A DNA stretch of 26,413 nt from SIG607 sp045655165 (GCA_045655165.1 JAZOOT010000051.1:1-26413), one strand, 5' to 3'. Shown: positions 15,275-24,031, counted from the stretch's first letter. The notes: generated from the letters alone by a model not told the origin. Program-made: numbers and translations.

Positions 15275-16297
15275 ATGAAAAAAATAGTAACATTTGGTGA
15301 AATTATGTTGCGTTTGGCTCCTAACGGCTATTTAAGGTTTGTTCAATCTAATCAACTTGAAGCTACCTATGGCGGTGGCGAAGCAAACGTTGCTGTTTCT
15401 TTAGCAAACTATGGTATGGATGCTGCTTTTGTAACAAAACTTCCTGCTCACGAAATCGGTCAAGCAGCCATTAATTCGCTTCGTCAGTTTGGTGTTGACA
15501 CAACCAAAATTGTTCGCGGCGGAAACCGCGTTGGTATTTATTACTGCGAAAAAGGCGCTTCACAGCGTCCTTCTAAAGTTATTTACGACCGTGCTAATTC
15601 TTCAATTTCAGAAGCAACAGTGGCTGATTTTAACTGGGCTGAAATTTTTGAAGGAGTTGACTGGTTCCACTTTACAGGCATTACACCCGCTTTGGGCGAT
15701 AACGTTGCCGAAATTTGCAAAGTTGCGTTAGAAGAAGCAAAAAAACGCAACATTACCGTTTCTTGCGACTTAAACTACCGCAAAAAACTTTGGAGCCGCG
15801 AAAAAGCAGGTCAGGTTATGGGCGAACTTATGCCTTACGTTGATGTATGTATAGCTAACGAAGAAGATGCCGCAGATGTTTTCGGAATTAAAGCATCTAA
15901 CACCGACGTTACAACAGGTAAAGTAAACCACGAAGGTTATAAAGATGTTGCTAAACAACTTACCGACCGCTTTGGCTTTAAAGCAGTTGCAATTACACTT
16001 CGTTCTTCAATTTCGGCTAACGATAACGACTGGGCAGCAATGCTTTATAAAGACGGTGAATACTATTTCAGCAAACAGTATCATATGCATATTGTTGACC
16101 GCGTTGGCGGCGGCGATAGCTTTGGCGGCGGTTTAATTTATTCAATGCTTAGCAAAAAAACCAACCAAGAAACCATTGAGTTTGCTGTTGCTGCAAGTTG
16201 TCTTAAGCACACAATTGAAGGTGATGCTAACATGGTTAGCGTTGCTGAAGTTGAAACTCTTGCAAAAGGCGACGGTTCAGGCCGAGTACAAAGATAA
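15275..16297 (+). CDS. PfkB-family sugar kinase, probably 2-dehydro-3-deoxygluconate kinase
   Basis: A 340-residue ribokinase-fold kinase. It begins with VTFGEIMLRL and has the substrate-side GGGEANVAVSLANYG segment. The PfkB signature 2 occurs as DRVGGGDSFGGG with the catalytic base D281; the more usual motif is GAGD, and GGGDSF is a variant. The FVQSNQLEATYGGGEAN and CDLNYRKKLW features resemble KDG kinases, which phosphorylate KDG in hexuronate or pectin breakdown. Substrate is inferred. It follows clpX after 15 bases with a strong GGAGG, so it appears to be in the tig-clpP-clpX transcript; no other hexuronate genes are nearby. A terminator follows. Confidence 0.85.
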   Translation: MKKIVTFGEIMLRLAPNGYLRFVQSNQLEATYGGGEANVAVSLANYGMDAAFVTKLPAHEIGQAAINSLRQFGVDTTKIVRGGNRVGIYYCEKGASQRPSKVIYDRANSSISEATVADFNWAEIFEGVDWFHFTGITPALGDNVAEICKVALEEAKKRNITVSCDLNYRKKLWSREKAGQVMGELMPYVDVCIANEEDAADVFGIKASNTDVTTGKVNHEGYKDVAKQLTDRFGFKAVAITLRSSISANDNDWAAMLYKDGEYYFSKQYHMHIVDRVGGGDSFGGGLIYSMLSKKTNQETIEFAVAASCLKHTIEGDANMVSVAEVETLAKGDGSGRVQR

Positions 16298-16303
16298 ATT
16301 TTT

Positions 16304-16330
16304 AAAAGGTCTGCTAAGCAGACCTTTTAT
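16304..16330 (+). terminator. Rho-independent terminator after the sugar kinase
   Basis: The near-perfect palindrome AAAAGGTCTGCT / AGCAGACCTTTT ends in a short T-run and closes the tig-clpPX-kinase unit. The next gene starts 18 bases later with no evident promoter in between, so some read-through is likely. Confidence 0.8.
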
Positions 16331-16348
16331 TCTTAACAAGGTGTTATT

Positions 16349-17149
16349 ATGAGATATTCTAATATACATACTCACACAACCTTTTCCGATGGAAACGGTT
16401 CGGTTCGTGAAAATATTGAAAGCGCTATTAGCAAAAATATGCTGTCAATAGGTATTTCCGACCATAGTTATACATTTTGTGATACAAGTTATTGCATTAA
16501 AAAAGAGGCATATAGTGATTATTTTAAAACAATAAATGAACTAAAAAAAGAATATGCAGAAAAAATAGATGTTTTACTTGGTTTGGAACTTGATTATTAT
16601 TCAAATGTTCAGCGCGAAAAGTTCGATTATATAGTCAGCAGTGTTCATTACCTTATTAAAAATGGAGTTTGCTACCCAATTGACCATAGCATACACCAAC
16701 AGCGCAACTGCATTCACGATGCGTTTGGCGGTAACGAATTAGATATGGTTAAGGCGTATTTTGAATTAGTTGTTAATAACGTGCAAAAAAACAAACCCGA
16801 TTGCATTGGGCATTTTGATATAATTACAAAGTATTCGTATTTTGATGAAAATAATGAAGAATATCAAAAAATTTGTACCGATGCCTTGCGAGAGGCACTT
16901 AAATACTGTAATTATGTTGAGGTAAATACCGGCGCAATTGCAAGGCAAATTAAAACCACACCGTATCCTGCTCCGTTTATTTTAAAAGAAATTTTAAAAC
17001 AGGGAGGAGAAGTTGTATTAAACAGTGATTGCCACGATTATAAAAACCTAACATTTTATTTTGATGAAACTGTTGAGTTACTTAAAAAAATTGGTTTTAA
17101 CCATATATCTTATTTAACCAAAAGTGGTTATAAAACACAAAACATATAA
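16349..17149 (+). CDS. PHP-domain phosphatase, HisJ (histidinol-phosphatase) family
   Basis: The 266-residue PHP-domain protein shows the metal-binding motifs HTH (H7, H9), SDH (D38, H39), the GLELDYY glutamate, SVHYL, GHFD and the C-terminal NSDCHD. The order and length fit the HisJ/HisK-type histidinol-phosphate phosphatases of Firmicutes, the last-but-one steps of histidine synthesis. No other his gene is in the window, and PHP phosphatases with other substrates are common, so the substrate is uncertain. AAGGTG precedes the ATG. The gene stands between two terminators and may depend on read-through from the first. Confidence 0.8.
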   Translation: MRYSNIHTHTTFSDGNGSVRENIESAISKNMLSIGISDHSYTFCDTSYCIKKEAYSDYFKTINELKKEYAEKIDVLLGLELDYYSNVQREKFDYIVSSVHYLIKNGVCYPIDHSIHQQRNCIHDAFGGNELDMVKAYFELVVNNVQKNKPDCIGHFDIITKYSYFDENNEEYQKICTDALREALKYCNYVEVNTGAIARQIKTTPYPAPFILKEILKQGGEVVLNSDCHDYKNLTFYFDETVELLKKIGFNHISYLTKSGYKTQNI

Positions 17150-17153
17150 AGAA

Positions 17154-17178
17154 AAACGGTTGCGAAAGCAACCGTTTA
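17154..17178. terminator. Bidirectional hairpin terminator overlapping a stop codon
   Basis: AAACGGTTGC / GCAACCGTTT closes on a GAAA tetraloop (17154-17163 with 17168-17177). On the minus strand it is followed by TTTTTC and begins right at the stop codon of the DivIVA-like gene. On the plus strand it is followed by a looser T-rich stretch. Confidence 0.82.
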
Positions 17179-17691
17179 TTTTATTACGTTATTAAATTCG
17201 TTTATTGCATCAGCAGTTTTTTCTTTGTTGGCATCAATTATACTTTTTGCTGAAGTTAAACATTCGGAAACACTGTTTACTTCATTAGAATATACCGATG
17301 CGGTTTGGGTGACTTGTTCTTTAAGTTTTAAAAGTGCTGCCTGAACTTCGTTTAGGGTGTTTATGTTCATATCAACCTGTTCTTGCATTGTATCACAATT
17401 TTCTTTTGTGGTATCAATAATAATTTTAGAACTTGTTTTTGTTGTTAAATAAACACGCGCAACGTCTTCACAAAGGGCATTAAGTTCTTCGTATTTAGCT
17501 TCAAAAAAAGCAAGTTTTTCACCCAAAACAACATTTGTTTTTGTTAATATTTCGTTTTTCTTTTTTTCATTTTCCAAAAGTGAATTTAATTCTTGCTCTT
17601 TTGCTTTTGCAGTGCTTCCAAGCTCTTTAATATATTCAATTACATCGTTTTGGTTAAAACCAATAAGACTTTTCCTAAATTTAGCAGTCAT
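17176..17691 (-). CDS. DivIVA-like coiled-coil protein
   Basis: About 171 residues. The N-terminal FRKSLIGFNQNDVIEYIKEL matches the DivIVA/GpsB lipid-binding motif pattern (F-x-K-x-x-x-G-[YF]-x-x-x-x-V-x-x-[FY]), in which a membrane-binding turn precedes the coiled coil. A long Glu/Lys-rich heptad region follows (about 30-60), with further helical segments to the end. DivIVA-family proteins mark curved membrane at poles and septa and recruit division or cell-wall proteins; that role is inferred here, and the match outside the first 25 residues is weak. The frame opens at GTG 17697, but ATG 17691 has the better spacing to AAAGGA. Has its own strong promoter. Confidence 0.7.
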   Translation of the reverse strand: MTAKFRKSLIGFNQNDVIEYIKELGSTAKAKEQELNSLLENEKKKNEILTKTNVVLGEKLAFFEAKYEELNALCEDVARVYLTTKTSSKIIIDTTKENCDTMQEQVDMNINTLNEVQAALLKLKEQVTQTASVYSNEVNSVSECLTSAKSIIDANKEKTADAINEFNNVIK

Positions 17692-17717
17692 ACACACTTT
17701 TCCTTTGTTTTTTTATC

Positions 17718-17746
17718 ATTATAACAGTAATAGCAAAATTTTACAA
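17718..17746 (-). promoter_or_regulatory. Promoter of the DivIVA-like gene
   Basis: On the minus strand TTGTAA (17741-17746), a 17-base spacer and a perfect TATAAT (17718-17723), about 26 bases before the ATG. Confidence 0.75.
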
Positions 17747-17785
17747 GAAATATATTTTATTTACATATTTTGCATAAAACTATGC

Positions 17786-17814
17786 TTGAAAATTGCATAA
17801 AAATGCGTTACAAT
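17786..17814 (+). promoter_or_regulatory. Promoter of the nusB-recN gene cluster
   Basis: TTGAAA (17786-17791), a 17-base spacer and TACAAT (17809-17814), about 33 bases before the nusB ATG. No other strong promoter was found in the following 8.3 kb, so this probably drives the whole cluster. Confidence 0.75.
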
Positions 17815-17846
17815 ATAAAATAGGAAAATATGAGGTGATATTTACT

Positions 17847-18257
17847 ATGACAAGAAAAGAAGAGCGCGAACAAGCATTTTATTTAATTTTTGAAAATCAG
17901 TTTAAGCAGGAAACTGCCGATGAAGTGTTAGAAAGCGCCGCATTATCGCGAGATTTAGAAGAAAATGAATATATAAATTTTGTTTTTCGCGGTGTAAATG
18001 AAAATATACAAAAAATTGATGAATATATTACTGCAGCGGTAAAGGGTTGGTCGCTTTCGCGTATTTCAAAAACAGCACTTGCAGCAATGCGTCTTTGTGT
18101 TTTTGAAATGGGTTGGTGCAACAATATTCCTGTTTCGGTTTCAATTAACGAAGCAGTTGAAATTATTAAAAAATTTGCCACCAAAGAAGACGCTTCTTTT
18201 GCAAACGGCATTTTAGGTACAATAAGTAAAAAACTTAAAAATGGTGAAAACAATTGA
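17847..18257 (+). CDS. nusB: Transcription antitermination factor NusB
   Basis: All-helical RNA-binding protein that with NusE (S10) supports rRNA antitermination. The start RKEEREQAFYLIF, the central helix with WSLSRISKTALAAMRLCVFEM, and NIPVSVSINEAVEIIKKFATKEDASFANGIL are the family blocks. The length of 136 residues is normal. The frame extends upstream to 17793, but that part runs through the promoter; ATG 17847 with GAGGTGAT before it is the start. Its TGA stop overlaps the xseA TTG (TTGA). First gene of the conserved nusB-xseA-xseB-ispA-dxs order. Confidence 0.95.
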   Translation: MTRKEEREQAFYLIFENQFKQETADEVLESAALSRDLEENEYINFVFRGVNENIQKIDEYITAAVKGWSLSRISKTALAAMRLCVFEMGWCNNIPVSVSINEAVEIIKKFATKEDASFANGILGTISKKLKNGENN

Positions 18258-19471
18258 TATCTTTATCTGATTTTTCGGCTAATGCTATAACAGTCAGACA
18301 ACTTAATCTTTACGTAAAATCGTTGCTTGAGGGCGATAAACGGCTTGTTTCATGCATTGTTGTTGGTGAAGTTTCAAACTTTAAACGCCATTTTTCAAGC
18401 GGTCATTGTTATTTTACTTTAAAAGATGAATTTGCCGCCGTTAAATGTGTTATGTTTAAAGGAAGCGCATTGGGCTTAAATTTTAATATTACCGATGGTA
18501 TGAAACTTATTTTGCGCGGCAAGGTTTCGCTTTACGAAAAAGACGGTTCATATCAGTTTTATGTTGATTATGCCGAACCGGAAGGTATTGGCGCAAAAGC
18601 TCTTGCATTAAAACAATTAAAAGAAAAATTAGCAGCGGAAGGTTTTTTTAACCAAGAAACTAAAAGGGCAATAGTAAAATACCCTAAAAAAATTGCGGTT
18701 GTAACATCTTCGCTTGGCGCCGCACTTCAAGATATTTTAAATATAATTTCAAGAAGATACCCATTGTGTGAACTTGTTGTGGCGGGTGCCAGCGTTCAGG
18801 GCGTAAACGCGGTAAACGAAATTGTAAACGCGTTAGAAAAAGTTTACCAGCTTGACGGTGTTGACACCGTTATTATTGGACGCGGCGGCGGTTCAAACGA
18901 AGATTTAGATGCCTTTAACAGCGAACTTTTAGCACGCAAAATTTACCAGTCACCGTTTCCTGTAATTTCGGCTGTTGGCCACGAAACCGATATTACAATT
19001 TGCGATTTAGTTGCCGATTTACGCGCACCCACACCATCTGCTGCTGCAGAGTTGGCCGTGCCTGATATTACGCAAATTACCCGCAAAATTGAACTTTTAA
19101 ACGGTAATATTTATAACCTTTGTCAAGCAAAAATTGATTTGTGTTATTCTAAATTAAAATCGCTTTCGCCATTGTTTTCTTTAGAAAAATTTAACTTTTT
19201 TATTGAAAACAATGCACTTTCGCTTGATTTATTAAGTGAAAGAATTTCACATTTATATAAAAACAACGTTAATTCTTTTGCTATTAAATTTGGTGAATTA
19301 ACTGCGCGAATTGAAGCTCTTAATCCTTTAAAAATTCTTTCACGCGGGTATGGCGTTGTTTTAAAAGAAAATAAAGCCGTAACTACTGTTAAAAACATAA
19401 CTAACGGTGATATGCTTAACATAAAATTATCAGACGGCGAAATTGACTGTACGGTAATTGATAGGAGATAA
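18254..19471 (+). CDS. xseA: Exodeoxyribonuclease VII large subunit
   Basis: Catalytic subunit of ExoVII, which degrades single-stranded DNA from both ends. The N-terminal OB-fold includes VVGEVSNFKRHFSSGHCYFTLKD. The catalytic core includes IAVVTSSLGAALQDI, GRGGGSNEDLDAFN and VGHETDITICDLVADLRAPTPSAAAE. A helical C-terminal region and a small final domain (LSRGYGVV) follow. 405 residues, normal. The start codon is TTG, overlapping the nusB stop by four bases, with GGTG just upstream. The small subunit follows after two bases. Confidence 0.97.
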   Translation: MISLSDFSANAITVRQLNLYVKSLLEGDKRLVSCIVVGEVSNFKRHFSSGHCYFTLKDEFAAVKCVMFKGSALGLNFNITDGMKLILRGKVSLYEKDGSYQFYVDYAEPEGIGAKALALKQLKEKLAAEGFFNQETKRAIVKYPKKIAVVTSSLGAALQDILNIISRRYPLCELVVAGASVQGVNAVNEIVNALEKVYQLDGVDTVIIGRGGGSNEDLDAFNSELLARKIYQSPFPVISAVGHETDITICDLVADLRAPTPSAAAELAVPDITQITRKIELLNGNIYNLCQAKIDLCYSKLKSLSPLFSLEKFNFFIENNALSLDLLSERISHLYKNNVNSFAIKFGELTARIEALNPLKILSRGYGVVLKENKAVTTVKNITNGDMLNIKLSDGEIDCTVIDRR

Positions 19472-19473
19472 TT

Positions 19474-19662
19474 ATGAATTTTGAAGAATCCATAAAACAA
19501 CTTGAAGAAATTGCAAAAAAACTTGAAAGCGGAAACTGCACTCTTGATGAGTCTATTGAACTTTATGAAAAGGCACTTTTACTTACCAAAGAATGTAGCA
19601 AGGTGCTTGAAAATGCGAAATTAAAAATTACTAATATAAACGATGCGCACAAGGCGGAATAA
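19474..19662 (+). CDS. xseB: Exodeoxyribonuclease VII small subunit
   Basis: A 62-residue helical hairpin protein that binds the XseA helices in multiple copies. The motif FEESIKQLEEIAKKLESGNCTLDESIELYEKA is the family signature. Two bases after xseA with AGGAGA before the ATG, so the two subunits are made together. Confidence 0.95.
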   Translation: MNFEESIKQLEEIAKKLESGNCTLDESIELYEKALLLTKECSKVLENAKLKITNINDAHKAE

Positions 19663-19664
19663 AT

Positions 19665-20534
19665 ATGAAAGAACTTAACAGTTTTATAACTGAATTTGAT
19701 GAATATTTAAAAAATTGTGTTGATGGCAGTGATAATGACACAAAAACATTAACAAATTCAATGGATTATTCGTTGCTTGCAGGCGGTAAAAGAATTAGGC
19801 CGTTTTTGCTTTGTGAATTTTATAAACTTTGCGGCGGAAAAGAAAACGTTTTTTCTTTTGCTGCGGCTATTGAATATATTCATACATATTCGCTTATTCA
19901 CGATGATTTGCCGTGTATGGATGATGATGATTTGCGCAGAGGAAAACCTTCTAACCACAAAAAATTCGGAGAAGATATTGCATTACTTGCGGGTGACGCA
20001 CTTTTAACCGAAGCGTTTTTTAAAGCCGCAACCACACAAAATATTAAAAGCGAAAATTTGGTTAAAGCAATTGAAAAACTGTCTTATTATGCGGGATATA
20101 TGGGTATGATAGCAGGTCAAATTATTGACCTTAACAGCGAAGGTAAAACCGTTTCAGCCGAAACGGTTGAAAAACTAAATAACCTTAAAACAGGTGCGCT
20201 TTTGTGTGCTGCATGCGAAATTGGATGTATTCTTGCAGGTGCTAACCAAGAAACAATTGAAAACGCGCGTGTTTATGCGCAAAACCTTGGCCTTGCTTTT
20301 CAAATTACCGATGATATTTTAGATAAAACTGCCGACCAAAGTTTGCTTGGTAAACCCGTTGGCAGTGATGATAAAAACAAAAAAACAACCTTTTTGTCTT
20401 TATACGGAATGGAATACTGTAAAAAAGCAGTTAAGGATATAACAAATAAAGCAGTTGATGCACTTGAAAATATAAAAGGCAATACTAAAGTTTTAAAAGA
20501 GTTAGCTATTTATTTGTGCGAAAGAAAATTTTAA
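19665..20534 (+). CDS. ispA: Polyprenyl (farnesyl/geranylgeranyl) diphosphate synthase
   Basis: Trans-isoprenyl diphosphate synthase that condenses IPP with allylic diphosphates. The first Asp-rich motif DDLPCMD is at 80-86, followed by DLRRGKPSNHKKFGED, and the second, DDILD, at 216-220. GGKRIRPFL (40-48) is the IPP-binding segment. 289 residues fit the short-chain IspA type. It lies between xseB and dxs, the standard arrangement that couples precursor formation to chain elongation. Product length (C15 or C20) cannot be read safely from the sequence. Confidence 0.95.
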   Translation: MKELNSFITEFDEYLKNCVDGSDNDTKTLTNSMDYSLLAGGKRIRPFLLCEFYKLCGGKENVFSFAAAIEYIHTYSLIHDDLPCMDDDDLRRGKPSNHKKFGEDIALLAGDALLTEAFFKAATTQNIKSENLVKAIEKLSYYAGYMGMIAGQIIDLNSEGKTVSAETVEKLNNLKTGALLCAACEIGCILAGANQETIENARVYAQNLGLAFQITDDILDKTADQSLLGKPVGSDDKNKKTTFLSLYGMEYCKKAVKDITNKAVDALENIKGNTKVLKELAIYLCERKF

Positions 20535-20546
20535 GGAAGTTTTGTT

Positions 20547-22376
20547 TTGAACTATAAAATTTTAAACACCATTAGTTCTCCGAATGACGTAAAAAAACTT
20601 AATAAAAACGAAATAAAAATCCTTTGTGAAGAAATAAGGGACTGCTTAATTTCAACCGTTTCTAAAAATGGCGGTCACCTTGCGTCTAATTTGGGTGTTG
20701 TTGAACTTACGGTTGCGTTGCATAGGGTGTTTAATTCGCCAAACGATGCAATTATTTTTGATGTTGGACATCAGTGTTATACTCATAAACTGTTAACAGG
20801 TAGGTTTAACGATTTTTCAACCTTAAGAACCGAAAACGGTATTTCGGGTTTTTTATCTCCTGAAGAATCAGAGCATGACTATTGCATTACAGGTCACAGC
20901 AGCAGTTCAGTTTCTGTGGCATACGGTATTTATAAAGCCAAATCACTTGCGGGCGAACAGGGCACTGCCGTTGCGGTTATAGGTGATGGAGCAATAACTG
21001 GCGGTATGGCTTACGAAGCACTTAACAATGCCGGCGCAAATAAAAGTAAGTTTATTGTTATTTTAAATGATAATAAAATGTCAATTTCAAAAAATGTTGG
21101 CGCAATGGCTCGTTATTTAAACCGAATACGTTCTAAAAAAGGGTATCATTCCTTTAAAAACGGGCTTAATAATTTACTTGCTAAAACCTGTTTTGGCAGG
21201 TTTATTAGGAGAAAGTTGTTTTCTTCAAAAACAATGCTTAAAAATGCAATTTACCACAGTAATATTTTTGAGGGCTTAGGATTTAACTACTTAGGCCCTG
21301 TTGACGGGCATAACGTTTCGGCTGTCGAAAATCTTTTAAACATTGCGCGCGAACAAAATAGACCTTCTCTTATACACGTTGTAACGGTTAAGGGGAAAGG
21401 GTATCAGTTTGCCGAAAACAACCCAAATCAATACCACGGTGTAGCTTCGTTTGATATTGACGAAGGCACAAAAATGCATCCAATTGAAGATTATTCCTCG
21501 GTATTTGGCAATAAACTTTGCGAAATTGCCCAGCAAGACAATAAAGTGTGTGCCGTTACTGCCGCAATGGCTTCAGGCACGGGGTTAAGTGAATTTTCAC
21601 GCCGTTTTAAAGACCGATTTTTTGATGTTGGCATTGCTGAAGAACACGCCGTTGCTTTTTGTGGCGGTTTGGCAAAGGGTGCTCAAAAACCGTTTTTTGC
21701 AGTATATTCTTCGTTTTTACAACGTGCGTACGACCAACTTGTGCATGATATTGCAATTGCAAAACTGCCAATAAAACTTTGTATTGACCGCGCGGGTATT
21801 GTTGGGGAAGACGGCCAAACCCACCAAGGAATGTTTGACGTTTCTTTTTTAACAAGCATACCGGGTTTTACTATTTATTCTCCCGCTTCATATAGTGAAC
21901 TGCAGGGCGTTATGGAAGAAATGTTAAACTATACCACCCCTGTTGCAGTGCGTTACCCAAGGGGTAAACAGGGCGAAAATAAAGTTTTTAATTACACAGG
22001 CAAGGAATTTGACTGTTTCTTTGAAAAAAATGAAAATGTTATAATTTCTTACGGCAGAATTTCAGCAAATGCTTATGCTGCCGCACAAAAAAGTGAAAAC
22101 ACAGCATTTATAAAACTTAACAAAATTTATCCGTTTAGCGACCAACTTTTAGAATGTGTTAAACAATATAAAAAGGTGTTTATATTTGAAGAGGGAATAA
22201 AAGAGGGTTCTATTGCCGAAAAAATATCCGCAAAACTAATTAGTAACGGTTTTGGCGGTGAGGTAAGCATTTTTGCGGCTGAAAACTCTTTTGTAAAACA
22301 CGGAAAAACCGAAGAGCTTTTAAAACAGCTTAAACTTGATTATAATTCAATGTTAAAAATTATTAGGGGAAGATAA
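20547..22376 (+). CDS. dxs: 1-deoxy-D-xylulose-5-phosphate synthase
   Basis: TPP enzyme that joins pyruvate and glyceraldehyde 3-phosphate, the entry step of the MEP isoprenoid pathway. The N-terminal domain has GGHLASNLG (with the catalytic His) and the thiamine-binding motif GDGAITGG through LNDNKMSIS (146-180). The middle transketolase domain has FDVGIAEEHAVAFCGGLAKGA, YSSFLQRAYDQ and DRAGIVGEDGQTHQG. The C-terminal domain has AVRYPRG and the KIYPF segment. 609 residues, normal. The start is TTG with AAGGAAG nine bases before it. Supplies the pathway that feeds the adjacent IspA. Confidence 0.97.
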   Translation: MNYKILNTISSPNDVKKLNKNEIKILCEEIRDCLISTVSKNGGHLASNLGVVELTVALHRVFNSPNDAIIFDVGHQCYTHKLLTGRFNDFSTLRTENGISGFLSPEESEHDYCITGHSSSSVSVAYGIYKAKSLAGEQGTAVAVIGDGAITGGMAYEALNNAGANKSKFIVILNDNKMSISKNVGAMARYLNRIRSKKGYHSFKNGLNNLLAKTCFGRFIRRKLFSSKTMLKNAIYHSNIFEGLGFNYLGPVDGHNVSAVENLLNIAREQNRPSLIHVVTVKGKGYQFAENNPNQYHGVASFDIDEGTKMHPIEDYSSVFGNKLCEIAQQDNKVCAVTAAMASGTGLSEFSRRFKDRFFDVGIAEEHAVAFCGGLAKGAQKPFFAVYSSFLQRAYDQLVHDIAIAKLPIKLCIDRAGIVGEDGQTHQGMFDVSFLTSIPGFTIYSPASYSELQGVMEEMLNYTTPVAVRYPRGKQGENKVFNYTGKEFDCFFEKNENVIISYGRISANAYAAAQKSENTAFIKLNKIYPFSDQLLECVKQYKKVFIFEEGIKEGSIAEKISAKLISNGFGGEVSIFAAENSFVKHGKTEELLKQLKLDYNSMLKIIRGR

Positions 22377-22378
22377 AT

Positions 22379-23185
22379 TTGGCTGAAAAGTTAAGACTTG
22401 ATACCGCCGTTTATGAGGCGGGATACACCGAAAGCCGCGAAAAAGCCAAAGCGCTTATAATGGCGGGGCTTGTGTATGTAAACAACCAAAAATGCGATAA
22501 AGCGGGCATGACTTTAAAACCTGATGACGTGCTTGAAGTGCGCGGCGCAAAACTTAAATATGTAAGCCGCGGCGGTTTAAAACTTGAAAAGGCAATGACT
22601 TCGTTTAATATTTCGCTTGACGGTTTTATTTGTGCTGATGTTGGCGCATCAACAGGCGGTTTTTCTGATTGCATGCTTCAAAACGGAGCAGCAAAAATTT
22701 ATGCTATTGACGTTGGCTACGGTCAACTTGCTTGGAAATTACGCACTGACGAGCGTGTTATAAACCTTGAAAGAACTAATTTTAGATACGTTACAAAAGA
22801 ACAAGTGCCAGATTCACTTGATTTTGCTTCGGTTGATGTTTCGTTTATTTCTCTTTCACACATTCTTCCTGTTTTACGAACCTTGTTAAAGGAAAACGGC
22901 AGGGCAGTTTGCCTTATAAAACCACAGTTTGAAGCCGGCCGCGAAGGTGTTGGTAAAAAGGGTGTAGTAAGGGAAAAAAGCGTTCATATTGCGGTAATTG
23001 AAAAAATTGTAAATTTAGCCATAACTTCGGGATTTAACCTTTTAAATCTTGATTTTTCGCCGGTTAAAGGGCCTGAAGGTAACATTGAATATCTTTGTTA
23101 TATTGAAAAAAGTGATGAAGCAAAAATTCTTTGCAATATAAACGCCGAAGAACTTGTAGATGCTTCATATAAAGCTTTAAGTTAG
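22379..23185 (+). CDS. tlyA: TlyA family (YqxC) rRNA 2'-O-methyltransferase, S4 + FtsJ domains
   Basis: 268 residues. The N-terminal S4 RNA-binding domain (about 4-65) reads KLRLDTAVYEAGYTESREKAK and GLVYVN. The Rossmann methyltransferase domain follows, with the SAM motif DVGASTGGFSD (87-97), DVGYGQLAWKLR and later CLIKPQFEAGR. TlyA enzymes 2'-O-methylate rRNA in Mycobacterium; the Firmicutes orthologue YqxC keeps the same domains, but its targets are less certain. The start is TTG, two bases after the dxs stop, with GGGGA upstream. Position between dxs and argR is the normal Firmicutes order. Confidence 0.93.
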   Translation: MAEKLRLDTAVYEAGYTESREKAKALIMAGLVYVNNQKCDKAGMTLKPDDVLEVRGAKLKYVSRGGLKLEKAMTSFNISLDGFICADVGASTGGFSDCMLQNGAAKIYAIDVGYGQLAWKLRTDERVINLERTNFRYVTKEQVPDSLDFASVDVSFISLSHILPVLRTLLKENGRAVCLIKPQFEAGREGVGKKGVVREKSVHIAVIEKIVNLAITSGFNLLNLDFSPVKGPEGNIEYLCYIEKSDEAKILCNINAEELVDASYKALS

Positions 23186-23200
23186 AAAGAAGGGTAAAAA

Positions 23201-24031
23201 ATGGTTGTTGGTGTTTTGCCAAACCTTGATAAGCATGGCGCGGCACAAATTGTAGATAATCTTGGCGTAATTTTTCGTAAAAATAACGTTAAAGCACTGC
23301 TTGTTGATAGCGTTTGCGCAACGGGATATAATCCTGTTTCGCTTGACGAACTTTGCCAAAAATCGGATATTATTATTACAGTAGGCGGCGACGGAACTAT
23401 TATTCGTTACGCAAAACTTGCCGCAAAATATAACAAGCCCGTACTTGGCATAAATGCCGGACGTCTTGGCTTTTTGGCAACCTTAGAAAGCGACCAATTA
23501 AATAAAATTTCGCGTCTTTTTTCGGGCGAATATAAAGTTGAAAACCGTATGATGCTTGAAGTGAATGTAAAGGAAAACGGCGAAGATAAAGGCACTTTTT
23601 ATGCGCTTAACGATATGGTAATTACAAGCGGTTTTATTTCGCGGTTAATTGATATTACAGTTACCTGCGAAAGCGATGCAATAAAATACCGTTCAGATGG
23701 TCTTATTGTTTCAACCCCAACCGGTTCAACCGCTTATTCGCTTTCTGCGGGCGGACCAATTGTTGAACCAACAACCGAAAACATTATACTTACCCCAATT
23801 TGCTCTCATTCTTTAAACGCTAAACCTATAATAATGGGTGCCGATAAACTGTTTTCATTTAAAGCAAATACAACAAAACGCTGTGAAATTTATCTTTCAA
23901 TCGACGGCAGAAAAGCACTTAATGTAAAACCATTTACCGAAATCAGCGTTAAAAAGTCAAACGACAGCGTTAAGTTAATAAGATTTGATAATAACTCATT
24001 TTACAAAACAATTTCGCAAAAATTCAACTAA
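23201..24031 (+). CDS. nadK: NAD kinase
   Basis: Phosphorylates NAD to NADP. The 276 residues have the diacylglycerol-kinase-like GGDGT motif (62-66), GINAGRLGFLATLE, the LNDMVITSG segment and the glycine/threonine block DGLIVSTPTGSTAYSLSAGGP. Residue order and length fit the family. It lies between tlyA and argR, a frequent clostridial variant of the cluster. AGAAGGG precedes the ATG. Confidence 0.96.
   Translation: MVVGVLPNLDKHGAAQIVDNLGVIFRKNNVKALLVDSVCATGYNPVSLDELCQKSDIIITVGGDGTIIRYAKLAAKYNKPVLGINAGRLGFLATLESDQLNKISRLFSGEYKVENRMMLEVNVKENGEDKGTFYALNDMVITSGFISRLIDITVTCESDAIKYRSDGLIVSTPTGSTAYSLSAGGPIVEPTTENIILTPICSHSLNAKPIIMGADKLFSFKANTTKRCEIYLSIDGRKALNVKPFTEISVKKSNDSVKLIRFDNNSFYKTISQKFN

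Noticed and set aside
17793..17846. N-terminal extension of NusB
   Set aside because: The extension runs through the promoter -10 element; the ribosome binding site GAGGTGAT fits ATG 17847.
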